From: Bacillota bacterium
Lineage (GTDB): Bacteria; Bacillota; Clostridia; Lachnospirales; Lachnospiraceae
Assembly (NCBI GenBank): GCA_023395555.1
Contig: JAEWYQ010000001.1
Span: forward strand, 1 to 64,000
DNA length: 64,000 nt
Reading direction: 5' to 3'
The position numbers and the translations under genes were made by a program. This document shows, in pieces, positions 1 through 9,379 of this stretch; positions within the stretch are counted from its first letter, which is position 1; each line of letters begins with the position of its first letter. The notes under the pieces were generated by a model. It had not been told where the DNA came from, did no database searches, and worked only from the letters and a program-made list of their open reading frames with translations.

Positions 1-110
1 GTTGTGTTGGTAGCACAGCTGTCATTAAGGGGATGCTTTCTTTCTATAGTTTTTATGGTCATTATACACGTCAATTCATGGACAGGCAAGTTCGGTAGCT
101 TTCGGAAAAA

Positions 111-1205
111 TTAACTCGGTAGAAACAATATTTCATCAAATTGTATAACTGCACCTACAGACCGTGCTAAATCAATGGCTCTATCATGAGTCAGTGAATT
201 AACACTAGAAATACCAGCAGAGAATGGGAGTTCCCAATCGTATCCGATGGTAGCTAATCCTGCAATAATTTTATCTGGTAATATGAATTCCAATAGGTAT
301 TCTAAATACACATTCATGTTGTAGATGGAACTTATTGGTGAAGGTGGATTAATACTCCTTGCCCATTCGAAATTCATAAAAATGATGTTATGAGCTATTT
401 GGTCTATAAGAGAATAACTCGCCCTTTCAAATATTATTTCATTACCAATAGCAGTTATGTTAGGATTGACTATTGCAAAAACAAGATATCCCTCTTCTTT
501 TAATCGATTTGCTATTTTAATAAAATAATTTTCATATACTTGTAAAGATGAAACACTTATATATTCAAAAGAGATATTTATTCCATAATAACCTTTCGTT
601 CTTAGGATTGATAGGATATTTTCAATTTGCTTATTTTGAAAATCTTCGTTCAATAATAGGTCATATGCAGTTCTTATATTAGCTTCACCTCGAATAGTTA
701 ATGTAGTTAATAACATAAGAGGTATAACACCGTAATCTTTTGTTATTTGAATAATTTCTGCATCATCATAATAAGAAATTATTTCACCTTCAATTGTTGC
801 TGTATAGTTCAATACCGAAAGATAAGTTAGGTATGGTAATGTCCTCCTGAGGGTGTCTTTGTTTATATATGGAACCGTATTACCATGGGTTGTAATTTTA
901 CCTTTCTTATTATAATTTATAACAATTTTATCTCCTGGGTAGATATACTCTCTATCTGCAAGATATGGATTATTCTGTAATAATTGCATTACAGTCACAT
1001 TATGAAATTTAGCGATATCCATTAACGAATCACCATCTTTAACCGTATAAGTAAGTTCTGGGTATACGATAACAAGTGACTGTCCTATAACTAAGTCATT
1101 TGGATTTTCTAATCCATTATCTTGAATTAAGATCGTCTCTGAGACTCCATAAAACTCAGCAATTGATTGTATGGTCTCACCTTGTTGCACTACATGTATT
1201 ATCAT
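111..1205 (-). CDS. LysM-GH18 spore-germination-like glycosidase (YaaH/SleL type)
   Basis: Two LysM peptidoglycan-binding modules (about residues 2-45 and 51-97) precede a glycoside hydrolase 18 barrel (about 110-364), the layout of YaaH/SleL cortex-lytic N-acetylglucosaminidases of spores. There is no signal peptide, as in those spore-coat enzymes. The ATG at 1205 is chosen because a GAGG lies 9 bases upstream. The catalytic-acid region reads GINISFEY: the proton-donor Glu (E214) is present, but the preceding Asp that assists catalysis in GH18 enzymes is Ser (S212), so activity may be weak or lost and the protein may act as a binding protein. It lies at the lysis end of the prophage; it may be a phage-borne gene acting on spores or walls, or the phage's neighbour. 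Confidence 0.75.
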   Translation of the reverse strand: MIIHVVQQGETIQSIAEFYGVSETILIQDNGLENPNDLVIGQSLVIVYPELTYTVKDGDSLMDIAKFHNVTVMQLLQNNPYLADREYIYPGDKIVINYNKKGKITTHGNTVPYINKDTLRRTLPYLTYLSVLNYTATIEGEIISYYDDAEIIQITKDYGVIPLMLLTTLTIRGEANIRTAYDLLLNEDFQNKQIENILSILRTKGYYGINISFEYISVSSLQVYENYFIKIANRLKEEGYLVFAIVNPNITAIGNEIIFERASYSLIDQIAHNIIFMNFEWARSINPPSPISSIYNMNVYLEYLLEFILPDKIIAGLATIGYDWELPFSAGISSVNSLTHDRAIDLARSVGAVIQFDEILFLPS

Positions 1206-1440
1206 AAACAACCTCAAAATTCTTCATTTATTATTACTAATATATTCCTAATATTTTTAATATTTCCAATCTTCTTAAGTTTGTTATTCATTACAATTGT
1301 AACGCATTAGATAAAATGAGATGCAACTTGCAGTTCTTCATTAATTGCGACCTCTTATTTGAATCCAACAATGAATTTATCATCCTGCGCCTCCATGCGG
1401 AAAACAACTTAACTTGTACGCCCAATACAAAGCATAAAAA

Positions 1441-1471
1441 TAACCCGAAGAGATTTCGCACTCCTCGGGTT
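1441..1471 (-). terminator. Rho-independent terminator after the amidase
   Basis: An inverted repeat (AACCCGA...TCGGGTT with an inner GAG/CTC) lies just beyond the amidase stop and is followed on the minus strand by a T-rich run. It would end the long late transcript. The rest of 1218-1440 shows no convincing gene or signal. Confidence 0.75.
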
Positions 1472-1484
1472 CTGTTTTATCTTA

Positions 1485-2189
1485 TTAATCATACCTTATA
1501 ACTGCATCTCTAAATCCCAGCTTTTTTACTTTATCAAGTTGCGCATCAGCGTTTGCTTTTATAGAATAAGCACCAACCTGCACCCGGTAATATTTCTTTC
1601 CTTCCCTTTCTTCTTCTGCCTGAAGTCTTTCTTTCACCGCATTTCTAAAGGAGTCCATAGTCTCACCATGCCTTGGAAACCAGTGCATTACATCCGCATG
1701 GTTACTAGCTATACCAAGTTTATATCCTTCACTGTGACAGATAATGCTGTTCTCATTAAGACCATATAGATTGCAAAGATACACGCAAAGATCTACTGCT
1801 TCATTAAACACTTTATGAAAGTATGATTTGTCGGTTAAGTTATCCTCACAAATCTCGAAACTAATATGTGTATCATTGCCAGACCCTTTCCACCCACTAC
1901 TACAATGCCACCCACGATGGTTCCACGGTAGAGTTTGATAGGTAGCTATCGAACCATCTTCTAGTTTGCCGATAAATGCATGAACGCAAACTTGCTTTCC
2001 TCCTGGTTTATCCTGATTCCAGTGGTTATTGTATTGGTTCTTGCCAAGGAGTCCATCATCAGGTCCAACATAACGTTTAAGCCACGGATTACTCGCTCCA
2101 GTGGAGTGAACCATAATACCTTTTGGTGTTATGGTTTTACCTGCTTTATAACAAGCGTTTTTCGTAAGTATCAATTTATACAAATTCAA
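1485..2189 (-). CDS. Phage endolysin: N-acetylmuramoyl-L-alanine amidase with SPOR-like tail
   Basis: An amidase_2/PGRP-type zinc amidase domain fills about residues 20-185, with zinc-ligand candidates in the HSTGA segment (H28) and in the NHADVMHWF segment, and the GWHC/NDTHISFEICED core typical of this family. It cleaves the bond between muramic acid and the stem peptide. A SPOR-like module (YYRVQVGAYSIKANA, about 198-234) probably binds the wall. A TTG at 2189 fits best, with GAGGTG 6-9 bases upstream; a GTG at 2198 is the alternative. It sits next to the tail-fibre and holin genes, as endolysins do, and would act after the holin opens the membrane. Confidence 0.88.
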   Translation of the reverse strand: MNLYKLILTKNACYKAGKTITPKGIMVHSTGASNPWLKRYVGPDDGLLGKNQYNNHWNQDKPGGKQVCVHAFIGKLEDGSIATYQTLPWNHRGWHCSSGWKGSGNDTHISFEICEDNLTDKSYFHKVFNEAVDLCVYLCNLYGLNENSIICHSEGYKLGIASNHADVMHWFPRHGETMDSFRNAVKERLQAEEEREGKKYYRVQVGAYSIKANADAQLDKVKKLGFRDAVIRYD

Positions 2190-2208
2190 TATTATCACCT
2201 CATAATTT

Positions 2209-3594
2209 TTAATTGGCTGGTAAAGTTAATGGGTACAGATGATAGGTAAATTTCAGATCACAGTAAGCACTAGCCGATGTACCATCACTTCCCATACTGA
2301 TATACAGCCCATAACCAGAAGGTACTCGGCCTTGACGCATTTGAATATCAGTATGCAACCCAGCGTTTGAACTATCAGCACCGATCGGTGTGCTGCGTGA
2401 TATTCTAGTAAAGTTCACTTCATCGTTTGATATATATAAGTCTAGTTCTTTTTCACTTGTATCCGATTGACGACAAAGAGTAACCAAATGACAATCATAA
2501 GCCGTCGGATAAAGCAATCCGTCCTGTCCTCCTATAACCACGCTTCCAATGGGCAATAATGTTTGCAAAGGTCCTCTGACACTATTTATACCGCCTGTTC
2601 CAGTAGCATTACCGCTAAGGACATATCTTAAATAGCTTGCTCTGGTGAATGCATTGTTAGTGGCCGTTGCAGTAGAGGTAAGCGTCAATGGTGACGTCGC
2701 ATTTTCTGCTCTTTCCAATAAGAATAGACTCTCACCAGAAGGAATGGTAATATCACCAATGGAAAAAATCCGACTCGTCCAATAAGCTGTGCAAACCGGA
2801 TTTGGTGATGCTCCTGATCCATAAACAATGTTAGCTACATCTTGAATGCCCCTTATAGCTTCTGCAAGCTTCTTGACAGTATTTCGAACGTTCCCTTGTA
2901 TAAGCACCTGTACATTGTTTGCAGCAGGGCTACCCAAAGCTGTAACAAAGGTATATGTTACCGTGCCGAGTATTACGTTGTTTCCACTATTTATACTCGT
3001 AAATGTGATGGCTCCTCTTCGACTAACCATGTCTGGTGCAGTAGCAGTTTCTATTGGATGCAAATGGTTGAGAATAATACCTGTTCGCATGTGTAATGTA
3101 TCATGCATATCCTCGATTAGATCGTGCGTAGTGTTAAGCAAATCATAGTTGTCATTTAACAGGCTATAGATTAGATTAAGTAGACTATTTATTTCTTTAA
3201 TATCTAATTCGGCTAATACTGATAGCACTTGTTTTAACCATTCTTGTGCCGGAGGTTCCGGTGGCTCGGCAATCCCATCTACAAGAGCATCCTCGACTAC
3301 GGTTAAAACTCGGACGCTTTTTCCTACCACATCACCGTCCGTAATTCTTATTTCTAGCCTACCTACTCCTACCTGTACTGTATCTGTTGCACTTGGGGAC
3401 CATGTAAGAACTCCATCCGTGTAGTTCGTTACAACAGGATAGGCAACACCATCAGGCCTTCTATAAATTGCATTTAAGGATGCTCCAGGGTATTTATCTT
3501 CCAATAGGTTAGATACATCAAATTCAATATTACGGTAGTGGTGCTCACCGCGCCGACCAATGAACACGGTTGCTACTTTCGTTAAATCAATCAT
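2209..3594 (-). CDS. Baseplate upper / receptor-binding protein (BppU-like N-terminus)
   Basis: The first ~110 residues look like the BppU N-terminal domain of Gram-positive phage baseplates (a beta-rich domain that includes LNAIYRRPDGVAYPV). A Pro-rich hinge (PEPPAQEW) and a helical, Leu/Asn-rich coiled-coil-like stretch (LLNLIYSLLNDNYDLLN) follow, then a beta-rich C-terminal region likely to carry receptor contacts. The C-terminal 250 residues are not recognised. It is the last tail gene before the lysis genes and its stop overlaps the start of the upstream holin region by one base, so it belongs to the same transcript. Confidence 0.65.
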   Translation of the reverse strand: MIDLTKVATVFIGRRGEHHYRNIEFDVSNLLEDKYPGASLNAIYRRPDGVAYPVVTNYTDGVLTWSPSATDTVQVGVGRLEIRITDGDVVGKSVRVLTVVEDALVDGIAEPPEPPAQEWLKQVLSVLAELDIKEINSLLNLIYSLLNDNYDLLNTTHDLIEDMHDTLHMRTGIILNHLHPIETATAPDMVSRRGAITFTSINSGNNVILGTVTYTFVTALGSPAANNVQVLIQGNVRNTVKKLAEAIRGIQDVANIVYGSGASPNPVCTAYWTSRIFSIGDITIPSGESLFLLERAENATSPLTLTSTATATNNAFTRASYLRYVLSGNATGTGGINSVRGPLQTLLPIGSVVIGGQDGLLYPTAYDCHLVTLCRQSDTSEKELDLYISNDEVNFTRISRSTPIGADSSNAGLHTDIQMRQGRVPSGYGLYISMGSDGTSASAYCDLKFTYHLYPLTLPAN

Positions 3595-4031
3595 TATTTT
3601 TCCTCCTGCGAACCGTCCTCTTCTCGCTTATGCAGTTGTTTTAGTACATCCTTAAGTTTTTCCGGGATAGGCAATCCGATGTGAGCTGCATTTTCGAGGA
3701 TAGAAATTCCTTCATTACTTAAATAAAAGAAAATCACTGCTGTACGCAGAACATTTGTATCTGTATTACCTACAACCCCTAAAACATTTGTATCTATCAC
3801 ATGCGACACACCTACCAATACAAAAATAAGCACCTTTTTAAAGATGCCTTTGGCTCCAATCTTACTGCACAAGTTCTTATCAATGATTGCACATAACACA
3901 CCCGTTATATAATCAATTACAACAAAGGTAATGAGCGCATAGAGAAAACCATCAAAACCACCGAGAAACCAACCAACAAACCCTCCTGCGACTATCAATG
4001 CGGCCTGTATCTTGTTCCATATCTCTTTCAT
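3594..4031 (-). CDS. Phage holin (holin_4 / TcdE-like family)
   Basis: About 145 residues with three to four hydrophobic segments (ALIVAGGFVGWFLGG, LYALITFVVIDYITGVLCAII, KVLIFVLVGVSHVI, and a weaker one near FFYLSNEG) and a charged tail ending REEDGSQEEK. The DYITG motif and KIGAKGIFKK loop are typical of the holin_4 family. It makes the membrane lesion that lets the amidase reach the wall. The start at 4031 is preceded by GGAGGG. It sits between fibre genes and endolysin. Confidence 0.88.
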   Translation of the reverse strand: MKEIWNKIQAALIVAGGFVGWFLGGFDGFLYALITFVVIDYITGVLCAIIDKNLCSKIGAKGIFKKVLIFVLVGVSHVIDTNVLGVVGNTDTNVLRTAVIFFYLSNEGISILENAAHIGLPIPEKLKDVLKQLHKREEDGSQEEK

Positions 4032-4061
4032 TCTCAAACCCTCCAATCATATTTTTGCATA

Positions 4062-4089
4062 GAAAAAGCGCCCTGGTAAAAAGAGCGCT
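4062..4089 (-). terminator. Short hairpin with U-tract between tail and lysis genes
   Basis: On the minus strand a 6-bp stem (AGCGCT / GGCGCT) with an 11-base loop is followed by TTTTTC. It lies between the fibronectin-domain tail gene and the holin, so it could thin out lysis transcription rather than stop it. Confidence 0.5.
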
Positions 4090-4095
4090 ATAACA

Positions 4096-6564
4096 TTATA
4101 GTATCTGTATCAATTCCTGTAGTTGTATCATTACATTAGCCTTTGGTCTACCTACTCCAAAAGGTATCCATTCCACTGGTGGTATGTCAAACGTGGATGT
4201 ACCATCAAATTCATTAATCCTAGTAATAATCGGTTCAAGAGCTGCTCGTAGCTCTTGAATGTGTTGTGGCCACCTTTCTATTGTGGTTTTTAAGGAAATG
4301 ATTTCTTCGCCCCATACAATCGGAGGCATACAGTGGAATTCACGAATGGTATTAACAGTAGTGCGAAGAGTATTAATATGCGTTGCCTTAACCGTAGTTA
4401 CATTTGCCATAATTAACTCAAAAGGTGATGACTGAACATTGAATGTTTTTACTATCTCTGTACTTGATGTCATTAAGTCACTATCCAAGCACCGAATGGT
4501 CACTGTATGAATTCCGGTTGATAACGTCGGTGCTTTAAATACCGTTTTTGTGTTATCTCCAAGATAGCCATTAGTAGAGAACATCTCAGTATTATCAACA
4601 CTGCTATACCACTGACCCGCATTAAGCCTTACCTCAACAATCTGTGTCTGACCATCCGGCTCTACACCCGTTGTGATCATAAATCGTGGTGTTCTATTGA
4701 ATGTTGTTCTTCCAGATATTGGACATTCGATTTTAGGTGCTGTGGGAGGACTATTTTTCCTAATTATATTACTAGTTACATAAGCAGAAACTGCATCGAG
4801 TGTATCTGTAACGCTGATACGATATCTTGTTGAAGTTCCAGGAATGTTTGATACTTCCGATACATAGGTACCAGATGTTTCACTAGATACAATCGTTGCC
4901 AATGTTTCGTATGATGACCATGGTGGATTACCCATATATGACGTACTACGTTGAATTACATAATGTTTGATTGGGCTGGTTCCAGGTAGCGTTCCACTCC
5001 AATTTATTGTTACAGTTGGAGTCTCATATAAAGTTGGTGAAACCGTTAAGATCGAAGGTGGTGTTGGTAGAATATTTTTACGAACACTGTTTGCTGAGGT
5101 CTTCCAATTAGAATAATAATTACTACCTGCTGTTCCTAGTGTGCGAATTCTGAACCTTCGATAATACCCACGTGTTGATGGAGGAGACGCGCTCGTTGAT
5201 CCACTGTTTCCAGCGGTCATAACTGTTTTAAGCGTACTCCATACACCCCATGTACTATCATCACTAGAATCGCTGTACTCCAGCTCATAACCTATAATTG
5301 CATTGCCAGCTCCCGCAGTAGCCCCATTCCAAGAAAGCGTAATACTTCCTTCAGCTACAGTGGTACTTAAAGAAAATACGGTCGGTTCACCACAAGCTGT
5401 AATATTGCAGTAAATACTGTTACTGATTTTCTCTGTTGAAATAGCCCCGAGAACATCAACGGTTCTAATGCGAAACTGCGTATAGGTTCCTGAAACATTA
5501 GTTACTACGGGATTATAACTACCACTACTGGCATTAAGATTAAGTGTTATGAGTCCATCCCATTCACTCCATGTATTGTTATCAGTGGATGTTCGGCTTG
5601 AAATCTGATAGCCTTTAATTGCACTTGTTCCTCCTGCTGCTCCAGACCATGTTAGTGTTATAGTCTCATTGCTGTGAATTTCCGGTGAGGCTATTGCTGT
5701 TGTAGGAGCAGATGGCAGCGTATTCTTCCTAACAGTATTTGATGAGACCTTCCACCCCGAGTAATAGGAACTACCTGCAGTACCACGTGTACGGATGCGA
5801 AATCTTCTAAAGTTTCCTCTGATAGATGGAGGAGAAACTGACAAACTTCCACTAGTAGCAGTAGAATTTAAAATAGTAAGCGCTGTCCAACTCCCCCATG
5901 TAGAGTTATTCGTAGAATCACTGTACTGAATTTCATAGGATGATATGTCATTATTTGTTCCGGATTTAGCACCACTCCAGGATAGGGTTACATTACCCTC
6001 TGCCAGTGTACTACTAAGTGAACAAGACGTTGGTGCACTAGCTGCAGTCGTACGGCTTTCCCAGTTAATTGTTAGTACAATCTTTGTAAGGTCATTTCTT
6101 CCCTTAAATGACATGTAGTGAGTTGTGCTAGACCCTGCATCAATAAAAAGGCAATTACTAGCTCCACTTCCTATGGAATCAATTAATGCAGTTGAAATAT
6201 CTATAACTTTATCACCCTGCCCTGCAGAGATATCATAATTGTAGGCAGAACTTACTTTGGTTGGACGGGGAGCATTTATATTGGTTGAAGAGCTCAAAGA
6301 CGGGATACCAGTTTGGTTCCCAGCATAAAGCGTCATCGTGCGCTCGCTACCCCAGGCACCAGCTCCTGTTCGTGTAAGTGCAAGGGACGCACTTGTCGGG
6401 TAATAGTCCTGGTATTGATTTCGTATAGATGTCAGATTAAATATCATAACACCGACGCATTGACCTAAATCTTCAAATACCCCTTGCCTTATATCTTGCG
6501 TAGTGCCTGGAATATATCTCCCATCACGCCAAGTACATGCATTTGTAGCTTGGTAATTTGCCAT
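4096..6564 (-). CDS. Large tail protein with fibronectin type III-like repeats
   Basis: An N-terminal ~170-residue beta domain is followed by at least four fibronectin type III-like domains. Two of them form a unit (one domain opening with an AEGxxTLSW strand and closing with GTAGSxYYSxWK, then one opening LPSAP/LPTPP) that is repeated once, from about residues 178-395 and 396-610, pointing to an internal duplication. The last ~200 residues add a further beta domain and a helical end. Such proteins decorate phage tail tips and bind surface carbohydrate. Exact role and position in the virion are inferred from its place among the baseplate genes. Confidence 0.7.
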   Translation of the reverse strand: MANYQATNACTWRDGRYIPGTTQDIRQGVFEDLGQCVGVMIFNLTSIRNQYQDYYPTSASLALTRTGAGAWGSERTMTLYAGNQTGIPSLSSSTNINAPRPTKVSSAYNYDISAGQGDKVIDISTALIDSIGSGASNCLFIDAGSSTTHYMSFKGRNDLTKIVLTINWESRTTAASAPTSCSLSSTLAEGNVTLSWSGAKSGTNNDISSYEIQYSDSTNNSTWGSWTALTILNSTATSGSLSVSPPSIRGNFRRFRIRTRGTAGSSYYSGWKVSSNTVRKNTLPSAPTTAIASPEIHSNETITLTWSGAAGGTSAIKGYQISSRTSTDNNTWSEWDGLITLNLNASSGSYNPVVTNVSGTYTQFRIRTVDVLGAISTEKISNSIYCNITACGEPTVFSLSTTVAEGSITLSWNGATAGAGNAIIGYELEYSDSSDDSTWGVWSTLKTVMTAGNSGSTSASPPSTRGYYRRFRIRTLGTAGSNYYSNWKTSANSVRKNILPTPPSILTVSPTLYETPTVTINWSGTLPGTSPIKHYVIQRSTSYMGNPPWSSYETLATIVSSETSGTYVSEVSNIPGTSTRYRISVTDTLDAVSAYVTSNIIRKNSPPTAPKIECPISGRTTFNRTPRFMITTGVEPDGQTQIVEVRLNAGQWYSSVDNTEMFSTNGYLGDNTKTVFKAPTLSTGIHTVTIRCLDSDLMTSSTEIVKTFNVQSSPFELIMANVTTVKATHINTLRTTVNTIREFHCMPPIVWGEEIISLKTTIERWPQHIQELRAALEPIITRINEFDGTSTFDIPPVEWIPFGVGRPKANVMIQLQELIQIL

Positions 6565-6575
6565 TCTTACTCACC

Positions 6576-7079
6576 TCATTCATACACTGCTGTAACTAGA
6601 GAATTCACTGTTCCGCATAGAATAGAATTTAATCTCGTATCTGTGATATTTCCTATAGTTATAGACGTAGCTGCCTGCGGAACTAATATCTCTGCTAGGC
6701 ACAATTCATAGACATCCGAGTTTCGTGTTAAGGCAGGAGCACTTGGTGAGGCAGTTGCTGTTCCCGTTAGAACTGTAATAATGATATTCCTTTCAAGAAA
6801 GCTCCATCGCATAACAATCCGATCAATCCTAGGGAATGAACCATTTGCAGTTTCTAGTGTCTTGCTAAGCACTGCAGTATTCTCATAATGATATCCGTTA
6901 ATCCAACCACTTCCAACTGCTATATTTACTGCCATTCCTGAACCTGGAGTCACTTGCAGATTTGTAGTATCCTTATAAAATATGCCATTCGAAACTAAGC
7001 TGCCAAAATAGGTAGCAAAATCAGTGGCATCGTAAATCCGGTCACCGTTGGAAGAGTTGAAAAATCCACTCTTTTCCAA
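6576..7079 (-). CDS. Phage tail/baseplate structural protein, unknown role
   Basis: A 167-residue protein of a type common among Firmicutes siphoviruses at this position. It has an N-terminal segment with FFNSSNGDRIYDATDFA, a Gly-rich VAVGSGWINGYHYEN core and a segment (FPRIDRIVMRW) seen in baseplate or fibre-linked proteins. I know no enzymatic function for it. It ends 11 bases before the fibronectin-repeat gene and is followed upstream by the Gp37-like tail protein, so it is probably part of the tail tip. Confidence 0.6.
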   Translation of the reverse strand: MEKSGFFNSSNGDRIYDATDFATYFGSLVSNGIFYKDTTNLQVTPGSGMAVNIAVGSGWINGYHYENTAVLSKTLETANGSFPRIDRIVMRWSFLERNIIITVLTGTATASPSAPALTRNSDVYELCLAEILVPQAATSITIGNITDTRLNSILCGTVNSLVTAVYE

Positions 7080-7111
7080 AACAACACCCTCCTTCTTTTA
7101 TATATTTAAAA

Positions 7112-9376
7112 TTAGCTGGGGTCAGCCAAAAAGCATACGCTAAACGGAAGCCACTCATTACCTGTGATGTTCGAAGCATACTCGTTAGTGCCATAACGTG
7201 CTGCAGTACATTGTCCGTTTTCACCTACTACAAACAGCCACTTATTCGTACTTGACCCTTGACATAAGGTACGAAAATCATAATTTGGCCTGAACCCTAC
7301 TGGCAATGTGAACATACTCGTCGCTGAAGCCGAGTTTATGGTAGCACCAGTAGGCGGAGAACATGCACCAAATAAATGCACCACCCGTCCAACTCTTCGG
7401 TATCTAGGCCGCTGTGCTGTTCCTCCTATATAAGCTGTAAAACCATTCTGAAATTCTGCATCCTGTACAAACTGCCACCCAGTATCTCCACCATAAATAA
7501 TACCTGTGGTAGCGTCTCCATTAACACAAACGGGACCTCCCTCTAGATTTAAATACATGGGCGATGACAATCCGTTATTTCGTGTCATAATCTCATTACC
7601 GTCAAAGACCATATTTACTCCACCAGATACACCGATCTGTAACGGATTATCGGACGACGTAAGACTTATATCTCGATTCGGTAACTGTATCGAATTAAAC
7701 TCACCTTTCTCGCTATAAGTAGATGTTCTTACAACTCCATTATCAATAGCTGTTACCGTAAAATTCTCACCTTCATAAGTGAATGTACTTGATACAATAG
7801 GCAGGTTAGCCACAAGAAGTAGGTCTCCATTTCTGGGGTCAGCTAAAAGATTTCCTGATTCAGTAAGTGCATATAATCCATTTACATATGCCGTGCCATA
7901 GTCTGATAACCAAACATAGATATCCCATATTGTTTTAGTAGAACTTGCGGACTTAACTACTTTGATATCAGTCGGTAAAAATGGACTTTTATCTCTTGTA
8001 TAAGCTTGCACAAAGGATTGAATGGATATGGTCGAGAAAGATGATGTAGAATAAACATATCCTTCAATGGTACCCATTTTGGGAGTTGTTCCAGTACCAA
8101 TATAATCGAACTTAAAGGCAATACGATTAAATGAACCATTAATGACAACCCTTGCAACATGGTAGTATTTTGCCAGCGTTGGGTCATTACCTCCTGCTGT
8201 TGATGTATTTGCAGCAAGTCTAGCAGAACTAATCATGACACCACCTGAGAATTTTTGAAGATCAGTCCACTCATTTGATTCACCGAGCATTTCAGTAAGG
8301 CCTGTCGGAGCTCCAAGAGATGTTCGTACTTGGCTAAATTCAGATTTAAGTTTTTGTGCAATTGTAAGCTCAGCCTTTCCAAAGGTTACATTAATGCTCT
8401 GTCCTTCTGCATCATAGCTTTCTTCCACTTCTTCAATACGGGCTGTCATCGTAACTCCCCACTTTTTTGAAATAACCTGTACCACCTGACCGAGATCATA
8501 ATCCGTCTTATAGGTTAAGTTACTATGGTTATTGACAATCACATCAAAGGATTGAGACATGGAAAACTCTGAGAGTCTTGCCAAACCACGAAGGATTAAT
8601 GCCTCATCATAGTCCGTTGGAAAATCTGCAACACGAAGATCCTTCGCATCTACAAATACTTCTCTTCGTTCTTCCCCAGCGCCGTTATAGATATACTCAA
8701 AAATACGACCATTCTCACCTTCTCCCTCTCCTCCAATCTTAGCTGTATTGGCATAAGTTGCTGTGTTTTTTGTTAATGTTTGATCTAGTAAGTTATCATA
8801 TTCCTTTGAAAACACAGCTTGAGATGATGTTCCCATATACAAGGTGACCGTTAAGTGACCAGACTCTGGTGAAAAGATAGTTTTGATTCCAACGGATGTT
8901 GCTGTGCATAGTTCCTGTATTTTATCTAAAAGGTTGGTATACGACACTTGCTGTTTCACTGGGATATCTAGATTAGGTGACGAAAAACTAATATCTGTTA
9001 TTTGCCTATCAGGATCAGATGGTGATATGACATTGTTGTTTATTAATTGTCCTATACAAGCTGATAAGTCACCATTCAGCCTCTCCGTATTCCAGATAAT
9101 TCTTCGTCCTAACAGTATTGTCGCAAACCTTCCACTAACTATAATGATCTCGCTATCTGTTTGAGATAGTTGTTGAAACTCGATTAATCCAATTTCCTCA
9201 TCATCGTTCTTCCAGATATAATTTCCCACCTGAAGTAATGCTGCATTTTCAGTGGATGCATTGGCCTTTAATTCAAACGACCCGCACTGGGAGTAACGTC
9301 TAGTCCATCGTAGGTATTCAAATGACTCTACAATTCCGATTAAGGCTCGATGTTGATTAAATACGTATAACTCCAT
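7112..9376 (-). CDS. Tail tip protein, ReqiPepy6 Gp37-like / tail endopeptidase-like
   Basis: The first ~360 residues match the siphovirus Gp37-like family (a tail-hub protein comparable with phage T4 gp27 or the N-terminus of Tal): it opens with a short strand, then SFEYLRWTRRYSQCGSFEL and later blocks ending in FGKAELTIAQKLKSE. The C-terminal half (about 370-754) is a beta-rich fibre-like region that ends like many phage tail C-termini (EWLPFSVCFLADPS). It would form the hub under the distal tail protein encoded next door and carry the fibre region outwards. Confidence 0.75.
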   Translation of the reverse strand: MELYVFNQHRALIGIVESFEYLRWTRRYSQCGSFELKANASTENAALLQVGNYIWKNDDEEIGLIEFQQLSQTDSEIIIVSGRFATILLGRRIIWNTERLNGDLSACIGQLINNNVISPSDPDRQITDISFSSPNLDIPVKQQVSYTNLLDKIQELCTATSVGIKTIFSPESGHLTVTLYMGTSSQAVFSKEYDNLLDQTLTKNTATYANTAKIGGEGEGENGRIFEYIYNGAGEERREVFVDAKDLRVADFPTDYDEALILRGLARLSEFSMSQSFDVIVNNHSNLTYKTDYDLGQVVQVISKKWGVTMTARIEEVEESYDAEGQSINVTFGKAELTIAQKLKSEFSQVRTSLGAPTGLTEMLGESNEWTDLQKFSGGVMISSARLAANTSTAGGNDPTLAKYYHVARVVINGSFNRIAFKFDYIGTGTTPKMGTIEGYVYSTSSFSTISIQSFVQAYTRDKSPFLPTDIKVVKSASSTKTIWDIYVWLSDYGTAYVNGLYALTESGNLLADPRNGDLLLVANLPIVSSTFTYEGENFTVTAIDNGVVRTSTYSEKGEFNSIQLPNRDISLTSSDNPLQIGVSGGVNMVFDGNEIMTRNNGLSSPMYLNLEGGPVCVNGDATTGIIYGGDTGWQFVQDAEFQNGFTAYIGGTAQRPRYRRVGRVVHLFGACSPPTGATINSASATSMFTLPVGFRPNYDFRTLCQGSSTNKWLFVVGENGQCTAARYGTNEYASNITGNEWLPFSVCFLADPS

Positions 9377-9379
9377 ATG

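Noticed and set aside
1..98. An open plus-strand frame ending at 96-98 that might be the end of a gene starting outside the window.
   Set aside because: Only 31 codons, no family resemblance, and another frame on the same strand is also open; not enough to call.
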